Source: Platerodrilus igneus (taxonomy: Eukaryota > Arthropoda > Insecta > Coleoptera > Lycidae). Taken from it: 64,000 bases of DNA. This document shows positions 25,589 to 36,205 of the stretch, one piece after another. The stretch is taken from contig JARFIW010000139.1 in the NCBI GenBank assembly GCA_036346225.1, positions 7,874,001-7,938,000 on the forward strand. The letters run 5' to 3'. The notes beneath the pieces were generated by a model, which saw nothing but the letters and a program-made list of their open reading frames with translations, had not been told where the DNA came from and made no database searches. The position numbers were made by a program, and so were the translations under genes. Positions within the stretch are counted from its first letter, which is position 1. Each line of letters begins with the position of its first letter.

Positions 25589-27389
25589 ATTATTCTCATA
25601 TCTATATCAAAAAAAAAAAAAAATTAAAATCTTGGGATTTAAAAATTTAATAAGATTGCCTTTAAACCAAAAAATAGATTTGTCTTAACTCTTCATGCTT
25701 AATAAAATATATTCAATAGGGGAACAACAATTAGATCCAGAATTCACAACTTCTCCCTACTGATAACTAAATTATGACGACAAATTATTATCTTATTTAA
25801 TTTTTTAAAGTCTGTAATCCAAAATTTCAGAACAACATAGTGTGGCAATATCACTAACGATAACAAAATTCCAATTACTACTTTCTAGCAGTTTCAAAAA
25901 ATTAGAGTTCACAACGCGGTGCCAACATGGCTATAAACAATCGAAATCTCTCACATTAAACACGAGTGGAACTAGCGAAACCCCATATTCTGAGTGCTAG
26001 TAAAATAATCGAAGGCTTTGTTGTGGGTGTAAATAAAACAATCGGGCCACGTAAACAATCTAGCCCCACGTTCTGAGCGCAAGTATTACAAATTTATTAA
26101 ATCGGGGACCATATGATGTGCTTAAGTGGACTTGAGGGAGTGGTCTCTTTAAGATGAAGGGATTTCGAGAATCTTCCGATTAAGCTAGGGGTCTATTCCT
26201 CTGGTAGAGCTTATGAGGAGTGGTCGTGGGTTTTACAACAAAAACATTGTCTACTTACTGACTCTAAAATACAAAATAGGGGGTGCGAAAGGGCGCCACC
26301 AAGTCCTTGAATTTTAATCACGGGTTTGCCCTAAAGGAGGATTTAGAAGTCCTTAGAGGGAAATATCGTATTTACTGTTAAAGCAGAAGCTGTGAAGAAT
26401 AGTATTAATAGAATAATGAAGGAAACAAGAGATGCACTCTTGCTACCTTCCACCATAAAGAAAAAAATAGCCATTAATATCAATAATTTAAACATTATTA
26501 TATAAACAAATTTAAGCATTAAATTTCTTGCAAGTGCTGTCTAGTGCTTCCTAATCAAGCCACTGCTAAAAACTTTATTTTTATAAAAGGGTATTGGTAC
26601 ATTTTTACTTTTTAACTCAGTTACCCTATTCTTGAACTTACTTGTCCAAAATAAAATAATTACTCAAATGAATTTAATAATTGTTCTTTAATTGAATTTA
26701 GCTTTCTTTGTAATAAAATTTTATATACAAAATGCACATCAATAATGTGGTCTAATCTTTTAGACTAAGATATTATTTATGAAAATCATGACTGTCTTTA
26801 CTAGGAATAAAAAATATTAATAATGTATTAAACATGTCTATGTGACTTTCTAAATTAATTACCCAAAATACACAGATGTTACCTTGTTTTACAAAAGTGT
26901 ATTAAATATTGAAAGACAAATAAAATTAGTTCTGGTAATTACTTGAGGTGTAATTGAATTTAAATGAAATATTTTGTTAGGACTAAATAAGAATATTCTT
27001 AATCATAATCATTTGCAATAATATCAGGTATAATCCATAATTCATACTATGAAAAATTCCAAATAGCAAAACTTTTCATAATTACATCGTAAAACAAAAG
27101 TCATAAAATGTTACAATGTTGTTTTCAATCATCTGCCTCGCTGTTAAGTTATACGAACAGTTGTAGTCAGGTCAAGTGAATAGAAAAACTCTTACCTTGC
27201 AAACTGGTACTTTAAACTTTATTGAAACATATACCTTGTAGGAACCACATGTGATGGCCTGCCATCCTTCGACAAGCAAATAACGTCAGCGTACTGTCTA
27301 CATTTTATTGCGTAATATACTGGATATTTACTGAGAACCATCTACACGGACTTGATGTGCATTTCATTTTGGCAAATCGAAACAAAAGT
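25589..27389. other. Gag upstream region, possible PBS, no gene
   Basis: On the minus strand a 'TGGTGGCGCCC' string at about 26293-26303 could be a primer-binding site for the Gag-bearing element, which would put its 5' LTR to the right, but I could not define LTR ends. The rest is AT-rich without convincing coding frames. Confidence 0.35.
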
Positions 27390-27975
27390 GAAACTAAGGC
27401 GAGATTTGGCGTTGTTGTTAAAAAACAGCAAGATCTGTTTAGAGCACCAGAGGAGTATTCCCTTGCACATTGCGTACCTCAAGATTTGGAAATGTCAAGA
27501 GGAATAGCTGTTGTTTTCAAGAAAAAGTTTGGATGTGTGGATGAATTAGTACAACAGCAGCCAACTGTAGGAAAAGCTTTGGTTCTTCAGGACAAAAATC
27601 GTTGTTTACTATTTGGTCACCAAAAATTCTTCATGGCAGATACCTAGTTGTGGACATTTATGGGAGGTTTTGCTAAATCTTAAAGCTCAAATGATGGAAA
27701 GTGAAGTGACGAAACTAGCGGTGCCCAAGGCTGTGGGCTGGATCGCTTAGATTGGAGGATAGTCCGAAATATGCTAGAAGTAGTTTTCCAAGGAACCAAC
27801 GTCCAGGTCGCTGTGTGTTTTTATCAACTGGTTGCCTACCAAGACCAAGTAAAAAGTGTTGACTGTTATTTCCAACGACGCGGTGGATGCACCAGAGGAG
27901 ATAGCTGCCGATACCGTCATCAGTCATCAAATTGGCGTCAAAATGTATTTACAGTTACGAGACGTAACGTTTTTA
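27390..27975 (+). pseudogene. Macro domain (TARG1/OARD1-like) plus CCCH finger
   Basis: Macro domains bind or hydrolyse ADP-ribose. Readable blocks in order: 'DLFRAPEEYSLAHCVPQDLE', 'MSRGIAVVFKKKFG', then after one shift 'YYLVTKNSS' and 'EVTKLAVPKA', then after another shift 'GCGLDRLDW' and 'VVFQGTNVQVAVCF'. This order, with GxGIAxxFKKxFG and GCGLDRLxW, fits TARG1/OARD1-type macro domains; the Asp of GCGLD, catalytic in TARG1, is kept. Directly after comes a CCCH finger, 'CYFQRRGGCTRGDSCRYRH' (C-x7-C-x5-C-x3-H). Two indels break the frame at about 27605 and 27742. The gene ends next to a polypurine tract and LTR, so it looks like retroelement cargo. Confidence 0.72.
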
Positions 27976-28530
27976 AAGAGGGGGCAGTGTTACGAGCTAC
28001 TATTAAGCAACCCGTCCAACACACAAGCGCCGTAGGCACTGTATATTCTCCATGGACCGAGAATTCTTCTAGCATTTACTGAAGAATGAGCCATCCTTTT
28101 TAATTCAGATTATATATAAGACCGCTAATAAATGTAAGGAGTTAGTCCATATCAGAATGTCGAATATAAATTATGTCGTGTAAAGTTAAATAGTTGAGCT
28201 TTTGGAAGTCCAACAGTAAACATAAATGTTACATGATGTGAAAGTGTCTAATGGACATGCAGCTTGTAGAATACATAAATAGACAAAAGTGTAATAAATA
28301 AATAATAGTAGTGTTTAGTGTTGTTAATAGACCTATTGTTAAGAATTTAGTTTAAGAAGATATTAGTGCTGGTAAATTCATTAGTATGATAGTGCTTCAT
28401 TGTTAATTAGATTGAAAACATCTGTAAATTAAGCATATACTGTTAATTAGACTTGTGAACAGTGAGTAAAAAAGACCTTTGTTATTACTTGTTTTGAATT
28501 TGTGAAACGCGGTAGGAGTAGCCCGCTACA
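27975..28530 (+). mobile_element. Polypurine tract and LTR of a retroelement
   Basis: The purine-rich 'aaagagggggcag' (27975-27987) is followed by TGTTACGAGCTACT... ending ...GCCCGCTACA at 28530, a 543-bp TG...CA unit with imperfect inverted ends. It contains TATATAAG at about 28105-28112, as expected of an LTR promoter. From 28531 the sequence is Polinton, which fixes the right boundary. No 5' LTR was found in the window. Confidence 0.65.
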
Positions 28531-28724
28531 ATATCTTACACGATGGAGTTATATTGAAAATATCGCTAAGAGTAATTTTTATAAAAATTTTAAAATGGTG
28601 TTGGCGGTTAAATACAAACAGGTAAAATCCATTATAAAACAATTATAGGCGTTACTTTTCCAGTCAAGACTTGCATATAACACCAATTAACATAATAAGG
28701 AACTGCGCGCGCTTGGCCGTCAGC

Positions 28725-28760
28725 ATAAAAGACGAGGGACCCATTTTCCAGAGCATTAGT
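28725..28760 (+). promoter_or_regulatory. Polinton 2 promoter: TATA plus initiator
   Basis: ATAAAAG at 28725-28731 and CATTAGT at 28754-28760, 30 bp apart. About 200 bp around it are conserved with 8780-9020 of element 1, including the start-codon region. Confidence 0.55.
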
Positions 28761-28799
28761 TGTCAAAGTATCGTGGAGTTGATCAAAAATTACAAGTTA

Positions 28800-29080
28800 A
28801 AAATCGATTTTTTTCTAGTGTTGACTTTACAAGTAATGTAGAGTGTCATTAGGTATCGACACTAGTAGGTAAGACTACCTATGCGCTAGGTGAATTTTCA
28901 CCAGGGAAACATGTATGTTTTGAATATCCACGGGTTCCAGTACAAGTCAAGCGAATTTTTGTGAAAGAAATAGCTGTACTGAATGTTGGAACGGACGAAT
29001 TATGGCACGAAATTCTGCATATGCCGTTAAGAAGTGAAAACTTGGATAAGGATTTCCAAAGACAACAATTTTTGTAAAAA
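28800..29080 (+). pseudogene. Polinton 2 small gene, unknown
   Basis: The leader 'VDFTSNVECH' matches element 1 'VDVTSDVEYH'. After a stop the frame reads 'VGKTTYALGEFSPGKHVCFE' and on through 'VGTDELWHEILHMPL' to a stop at about 29074. No family recognised. Another frame at about 29130-29300 ('SLFLQEIVPVHRTVYVKRLL') may be a further, broken gene. Confidence 0.4.
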
Positions 29081-29819
29081 TCACCTACACGGAACATCCC
29101 TGCGACCAATTAATTATCAGCTCAACGTTTAAGTTTATTTTTGCAAGAAATAGTACCTGTACATAGGACCGTTTATGTAAAAAGGTTGTTAAAGAAAAAC
29201 ATCATCATCCGCTACCTTCCAGCTAACGAAGTTCTGAATCTTGAACAGTTTGATATTGCAAATTTGAGGCAGTTACGAAAAGAAAGTCAATCTAACTATT
29301 GATTATTGCATTTGAAAAATTTTCTGGACTGCGCCAAGTAGAACGTTTTGTATTTTAAATAATACTATTTTTTTGAACTTTTATATTAATTTGTAAACAA
29401 TATTAGTATTAGGGAAACGAAATTTTCACTTCCAAAATATTTACAAAACTGATCTCGTATTACTAATTGCAGCTAGGTTATTAGACAGGGTTGATAAACG
29501 TATAAGTGGTTTGCGTTTAACAAATAGATACAAATTGTTCAAACTAATGAGTCGGCAATGGGGTGAATCATTGAATCTAGTCAAGTATTCGATTTCTATA
29601 TTTCAAACAAGTTAGATTTTAAACACTAATTAAATGCGCTTGCAAATGATATACAACTTTCGCTTGGTAATTCATTTGGAAACTAAGCAAACCATAAATT
29701 CCATAAATATGACGTAGAAGTATTTAAAATTTGTGCTGCCTGGTCGAGGTTTTTTGCTAACGTTAAATGGTGATGGATACGATATGTAGAAAAGAAGGTT
29801 AGTGAATTCATAAGTCCCG

Positions 29820-30254
29820 AAAGAAGATCATGAATGTGGTAATCAGAGAAGCACTATAGTATTCAAGTCTGGAGAAGAAACAATTAGTTTTCGTAAAAGA
29901 AGTTTAGTTGATGTAATGGATTCTAAAGACGATAGTTGTTGTGTTTCTAAAAAGTTTGCTGTTAATCTTGTACACCAAACCCTTTCATACTGTCTAAAAA
30001 GTATGGAAGATGTTCAGCGTAAAGATAAAGTTTTCGATGCAAGAAACCACTGTATCATACAGCTTAGTCCTTCGATTGAAAAATCAGATGCAGCAACCCG
30101 AGAATATGTAGACGAAAAATGCGATAAAATTGTATCAGATGTAAAAGCATTTGTTCGGTTTTTTATGGATTTGAGCATGGCTTCTGACACAAACAAAAAG
30201 GAGCTCAATCTCGCATTATCCTCGATTTACGAGGTGGCACCAGAAGTTATGTAA
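29820..30254 (+). CDS. Hypothetical helical protein in Polinton 2
   Basis: Open for about 145 codons without stops, of which the last 112 follow an ATG at 29916. Charged and predicted helical ('IEKSDAATREYVDEKCDKIV', 'DTNKKELNLALSSIYEV'), suggesting a coiled coil. I recognise no family. It lies between the small gene and the polymerase end, on the same strand. Confidence 0.45.
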   Translation, partial: KEDHECGNQRSTIVFKSGEETISFRKRSLVDVMDSKDDSCCVSKKFAVNLVHQTLSYCLKSMEDVQRKDKVFDARNHCIIQLSPSIEKSDAATREYVDEKCDKIVSDVKAFVRFFMDLSMASDTNKKELNLALSSIYEVAPEVM

Positions 30255-30422
30255 AAACAAAAACTATAAACCAAAGCTCCAGTTTATGTCAAATGTGTAA
30301 CTATATAATGATGACTCTATTAGTTTAACATGCGCCCGACAGAATGTTGTTTTTATACGAAATAAATTTTGTTGTTAGATTAAATGTCTGTATTGTTTTA
30401 ATAAAGTTGTATATAAATTACG

Positions 30423-30686
30423 TTGCATCATCGAAAAAAGATAAAAAAAATTAGCCGTAGTGTTGTGAGTGGGATCGGTGTTGATAGTTTTAGAGATATT
30501 GTAAATAATAATTCTGGGGTCCTTATGCATAGCATGGTGACTATTCGGAGTCATAAACACCAGCTTTATACACAGTTAATCGATAAAATTAGTTTGTCGG
30601 GCGAGGATGACAAAAAGTACGTCATCTCTAATAGCACATCACCCTACGCATGGAGACACAAGGATATAGTTAAGTATTTTTTTTAA
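30423..30686 (+). pseudogene. Polinton DNA polymerase B, C-terminal end
   Basis: The frame contains 'IKKISRSVV', 'TIRSHKHQLYTQLIDKISLS' and then 'EDDKKYVI......AWRH'. This succession (K-K-x-S-R-S-V-V, then S-x-x-H-x-x-Y, then IxLS-x-x-DDK, then xAWxH) is the layout I know for the end of Polinton polymerases. Everything upstream, including catalytic motifs, is absent. It sits about 1.3 kb from the terminus and faces it, as in element 1. Confidence 0.55.
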
Positions 30687-31111
30687 CCAAAAAAAAGGTT
30701 TTTAAAGATGGAGTTAAATATAGATGGGCAAAAATTAGAGGTTTGGGGTCTTTTCGACAAGAAATTAGTTCAGATACGAATTGTATTTTTCTAAAGCATC
30801 TGTTTAGTACCGAGTTAACTAAATGTAAAACCAGAAAATTGATAACATTTTGTGTAAAGGTTTACCCTGTTTAAAATTTTTAAAGTCGTGTTTTTAAATA
30901 TTATAATTAAAGAGTGTGGTTTATGTTGCTAAACTCGACCTTCCCATTTATATATTAAAAACACATTACATTGGAATGTTTTACATTATTCTAAAACAGA
31001 ACGTTACTGTTTGAAAATGGCTTTAAATTCATTTCTAAAATTCCAGCGGTTTTAGATTTTCGGGAAAATGGTTGGTTAAAGCATATGTCTTGGATAGCGA
31101 AAAAAAAGTTT

Positions 31112-31966
31112 TAAAGGTAGAGTTAAATATAGATGGGCAAAAATTAGAGGTTTGGGTCTTCAAAAATTACTTTGTTAAAGGTGGTCCTATTTAAAATCTA
31201 TTTACAAATTTAGGCGCTTTAGAAAAATTTAATATTAGTTGATACCAAACAAGATATATTTATCTTAAAAGAAACAAAAATAATCTTTTATATGTTCGCT
31301 AGAAGGTATGTGTGTAAAACGGTAAGAAGTGGTCCTATTTAAAATCTATTTACACATTCGGATTCTGCGTAAAACTCTAGACTAATTTGATGTGTCGCAT
31401 GGCTAAAAAAAATGTATAAGGACGGTCAGAAACCGCTGCTGGTAAAAAAAAATCTTAAAACTGGGATACCCCTTTAGGGAGTGATGTTATCTAAAAAATC
31501 CTAAAAATTCAGGTAGCTGAGAAAAATCTAATATTAATTGACACCAAACAAGATAGATTTATCTTAAAAGAAACAAAAATAATCTTTTATATATTCGCTA
31601 GAAGGTATGTGTTTAAAACGGTAAGGGGTGGTCGGATTTTAAATCTGTTTGCAGATTTGGATTCTGCGTAAAATTCTAGACTAATTTGATGTATCGCATG
31701 GCTAATAAATTTATAAGGATGGTCAGAAATCGCTGCTGGTATAAAAATCTTAAAATTGAGATACCGCCTTTGGGAGCGATGCTATCTAAAAAATTCCTAG
31801 AAATTCAAGTCACTGAGAAAAATCTAATATTAATTGACACCAAACAAGATAGATTTATCTCGAAAGATGAAATGGCTTGTCGACGAAAACTATTTGGTCC
31901 AGAATGAGTGAGGAAATGAAGATGCTGGAGGAAAAGAGGTCCTGGGTCTCCTGTATTTGAACTACT
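31112..31966 (+). repeat. Polinton 2 subterminal tandem repeats and terminus
   Basis: Three units of about 300 bp start near 31160, 31321 and 31622, the first partial. Each carries 'taatattaattgacaccaaa' followed by a 'tttatct(c/t)(g/a)aaag' string. The last runs into the terminal block with 'tggtccagaatg' shared with element 1. A further short duplication ('gagttaaatatagatgggca') links 30711 and 31120. Confidence 0.85.
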
Positions 31967-34900
31967 ATCAGGATTTTCGGAAAACCCATCATAGCAAATT
32001 GAAATAAAATGCAATCAAGATTTGAGATAACATGTGACTTTATCTAAGTACGATTTAAACAAAGTCAATTAACTACCTATAATAAATATTGAATGTTAAA
32101 AGAATTATGGGCGGGTCGAATAATTTATTAATATTCCCAATCGTGAAAGCGAATATTGACGAAAATGGGATATTTAATTAGGATAATGTAGGGAAGCTTT
32201 AACGTATGGAAATCAACTTAGCAATCCATTACCTATTTCACTATTTTATTCAATTTAGCATCTAGAATAACGCTTTCCTATTTTTGTCTTAAAATTGGTA
32301 CATTCATGGGCAATGACTAGCCAGTACGGCCTATGAATATCTAGAATAGTTAAAAATGTCTAAGAAAGAACCCAAAACAGTCTACTACTAATTCAAACAC
32401 TGTCACTTTTGGAAAGTTTATTTGAAAGCTATTGCAAAACTGGTAGTTTATGTTGAATGTTCTTCCGTTAGAAAATATGAGAAAGGAATTTTGTGAAGTA
32501 ATAACTAGGTAGCTGGAGTGTAACATGTAAAAATTCCGAACTGAATTATTTGTCAACATTACTGCTACAAACCCGTTAATTTAGTATTTATTCAATAACG
32601 TTTTTACCCAGCATGAATTCCAGTACTCCTGTATATTTAGTAAACCAATAAAATTAAAGCATTTTATTACTACAGCTGATCACACTATTACAAACCTTGC
32701 GCGTGCTCCTTACTCGTATGTTACGATATCTAAGATATTCAAGTTGTTCGTCGACTTGTGTCAGATGCTCACTTTTTGTCTTCTTGTCAAGCCGAAAGGT
32801 CGCTTGACCTGTTAATTAAACAGGCGAGATGATACAGGAAATTAAGTTTTCCTGGCGTAAACGCCGAAATAAGTGAAACAGTCTTAATTTAGTTGTCTAA
32901 GACAACAAAGACCTGAAGTAATTTGATCTTTACAACGGTTTGTTTTATAGGTAATTAATTACAATCTATAATAAAGTATATTGCAGTGCAACTTCCGTAA
33001 TCTAAAAATTTTAATGAAATATTAAAATTATTTTAATTGGTTGATGTGTAAATAAAATTTATCATTATGGAAATTCATCTTGTACAAAAATTGTAAGCAG
33101 ATTTGTTGGAAAGTGCCGACACATGACAGAATGGTGACGTGGCATTAAGTGCTGACAAGAAGGTTAGGTCGTTGACGCCGATGGGTAAGCCCATTTGATT
33201 TCCTGAAATTTTTGCTGCATGTGCTGTATTTTATTCCGTATACACATATATGAATTTATGTAATATTTATTTGTTCAGTTGTAAATTACCTTATGCTCTG
33301 TATATGTAAGCACTTTGCCGTACAGATTATTTAGCAGCATATTTGTTAATAGAAAGAAGTTTAACTTTTTAAAGGCATAATATTTAAAATATATAGAATG
33401 ATTTTATTTCATTAATCTCGTGTTCAAATTTAGAAATTATTTATTGTCAAACTATGCATAAAAAGATAATAGGTTACATCAATCATAGTAACATGTTGTT
33501 TGCAGCATTTGTTTAACTAAATGTTATTTCTTATCTTGTTTACCGAAATCTTATTTCAAGATGTCAGTTTGTGTGCCTTCATTCCAATAAATGAAATTTA
33601 ATTTGAGATTAATTAACAAATACATTATTGCATGTCTAAAAATTTGAATTTCTTGTACAGTCTCTCGTAGCGCTACTCCGGACTACTAAGTATAAATAAA
33701 TATTGTTAATAAAATACAGACTTCAATTAAAATTCAATAGAGTTAAAAATTTAATTAAAAAAAAATTAGCTTTACATCTCCTGAGTAACGTAGTAATTAT
33801 ATTCATAAGAATTTATCTTTGTTGAGTTGCATTATCATGTACATTATTGTTTAATATGAGAATATAGAATCCCTTTTTTCTTCAGCTCATTATTTTATGA
33901 ATATTTAATTTCTCCCAAAGATTTATGACCGTTAAAGGAATTCATATAACGATTCAGTGACAAGTATTTGAAGCAAAACTAAGGACTTCGTGTAGTTACA
34001 GAATTTCTAGATAGATGATATCTTTGTTAGTTGTAATTATGTTTCAGAGCCATCTTAGAACTTCGTCACAGCAGTAAGAAAGTAAGTAACGTATAGGTGG
34101 TATTAAACTTAATTCCTAAAAAGGTTAGATAACTTTTAGGTTTCCCAATTTTCCCTTTAAGCAAATTGATTTAGTCAGTTGCTTTATAAAAAATGTAGGT
34201 GGCGTCCATTATCTTATTTCTTTTATCTTTAAATAAACCCACTGACCCAATCTCATGCGACTGTGGGTTAAAAACTCAGTTAGCTAAAAGTCATAAGAGT
34301 CTTCTTTTTCTAAAAGCCGCTTGTCATCCAACCTTACCCTGGGCTTGTTACAATTTATAAGAATTCTCGATAGGTATAGAAAAACTCTATAAAAAATCAA
34401 CCACGATTTTTATTACGTTTACAGGAGGATGGATTGTGAAAAACTGTTCACATTTAAGTCTCTTGTTTCCCAAGAATATTATTATGAACGTTCTAAAGAT
34501 GCATGGAATGCAGTTGAATAGTCGTCTTCCATCCCTAATAAAAGCGAGACTCCAGTTACGTAACCATTAAAATATGCTTTCAAAACAAGGTAGTGTTTTA
34601 AAGCGTATCAGTATTTCAAAGTGATCTGAATACGCGACATTTGTTGTCATCCCACTCTCTTCATACCAACGAAACGTCCTCGTATAAGAGGTCATAAACT
34701 CTATAACTATTAACTTGTTAAAAAAACAAATACGAACTGAAACCCAAGTCCATTTATTCAATATTCATTATTTTCTTTCAGCGATCATGAAAAAAGTAGA
34801 TAATCTTATCGCTGGTACTTTAAAAGGACAATATGGCGGAACTCGCGTGTGATGGCAGAATTGCATGTTAGACATGTCACGGACTTGAGCTTTTCTAAGC

Positions 34901-35612
34901 TCTGGGATTTATAAGCACGGATTTGTGCTTTTCACGTCTTTCGTTACTACACTGCAAATCGACTGACATCTTAAAGAGCTGTCATTGTCAGAGTTCTGGT
35001 TCTTCTCTGAACTCCAACGCTAATACAGTAGTATTGGAAATTCCCAAATATGTAAGATAATTAAGAAATAAGGCCTCCGTGGCGATATTAAATATAATAA
35101 TGATCATTTAATCACACTTTATTTTAAACTAGAATGGAAATTCACCACTTAAGTGGTGATTATCAGTTGCAAAACCTTAAAATGCAATTAAAGGTGTTGA
35201 AGAACCTTCTGAGGATATTTTCCTCATCACATCCCAATTCACAACTAATTGTTGTAGCTTTAAACACTTGAGGATATTCTCCTTACCGCGAAGGCTGTTG
35301 ATCTCCACAGTATTAAGTGAATTGTATGGTAATTTTAAAAGCCATGCGTTGAATTGTTACTGCAATTAAAAACGCATTTCTGCCATGACTGGAATGCAAT
35401 CGAGATTTGTAGACATTGCGCGATGGAGTTGGTTCTGAATTACAAACTGTTGACATTGTTGAACGCTGTATATTTAAATATTTGCAACTTATTATTTGTA
35501 AAAATAACATTGAAGTATCAAGACTGCTTCAGGCATGTTGTAATTTTTTACAGACAGTTCTAAATTCTGCCACCAGAGTGAATACCACTATAACGTTGCG
35601 GGAAAACCTAAT
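31967..35612. other. AT-rich region, no gene recognised
   Basis: No coding frame of interest on either strand. A block at 34198-34400 ('ggtggcgtccattatcttat', 'gacccaatctcatg', 'aagaattctcgat') resembles 54996-55180, the inner end of the TG...CA insertion at 53149-55274, so a relative of that element ends here. 'tttctttcag' at about 34774 could be a splice acceptor. Confidence 0.5.
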
Positions 35613-36205
35613 AGTTTAAAGGTCTAAAGCATTCGACAAGGTTTGGCATTATGGCCTACTCTACAAGATGCTGGAGAGGGGGTTACCACGCGCTCTCGTC
35701 TAACTGACGAAATCCTATCTTCAGGCTGGACGGAGTGCGGTCGATGAGGCGAAGAATCAGGGCTGGGGTCTCTCCTCTCGCCGGCACTTTTCGGCATCTT
35801 CGTGAGTGACCTACCGATAACGACAGACACCAGGATAGCACTATACTCCGACGACTCGGCCATTCTAGCCAGGTCCCGTGCTCAGCTCCTCATCATATAG
35901 AGACTGCAAACGGCGTTGGACGCTCTCTGACGAGTCGAGGTCAATTCCGAAAAGAGCACGTCACCGACCTGGAGACGACGTCAGAGCATTTGACAAACCG
36001 ATACATTGACGTTCAGACGCCAAGTATCTAGGAGTGATCCTTGATTCGAAGCTCACTTGGAAAGCTCACATCGAACAAGGCCAAGGGAGTTATGGCTCTG
36101 CTATACCCCTTGACCAATCACCAAAGTAGGCTAAACGCTTCATCAAACTTAGGTTCTACAAGGCGATAACCAGACCAACGTTTGCATACGCATCAGCGAT
36201 GTGGG
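35613..36205 (+). pseudogene. Jockey-type LINE, RT part (5' of the insertion)
   Basis: Non-LTR RT fragment: 'KAFDKVWHYGLLYKMLERGL' near 35625-35685, then 'FGIFVSDLPITTDTRIALYS' and the catalytic 'YSDDSA' near 35850. C-terminal pieces follow with shifts up to 'AYASAMW' at about 36203. Interrupted at 36205 by a TG...CA insertion; it resumes at 39696. Confidence 0.8.

Larger units (their letters stand above)
28531..31966 (+). mobile_element. Polinton element 2, right part
   Basis: Begins exactly at the LTR edge with 'tcttacacgatgg', also present in element 1 on the minus strand near 9032. Matches to element 1 continue through the promoter to about 28900. It ends ...GAACTACT at 31966, equivalent to the element 1 terminus; the next six bases, ATCAGG, would be its TSD. 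Same gene order as element 1: promoter, small gene, polymerase end, subterminal repeats, terminus. The left part is missing or displaced by the LTR insertion. Confidence 0.8.

Noticed and set aside
28311..28330. 'agtagtgtttagtg' as a possible Polinton left end
   Set aside because: It lies inside the LTR, and the preceding bases do not match the ATCAGG duplication expected for element 2.
35624..35863. Minus-strand 79-codon Ser/Pro-rich ORF
   Set aside because: Antisense of the Jockey-type RT at 35613-36205.
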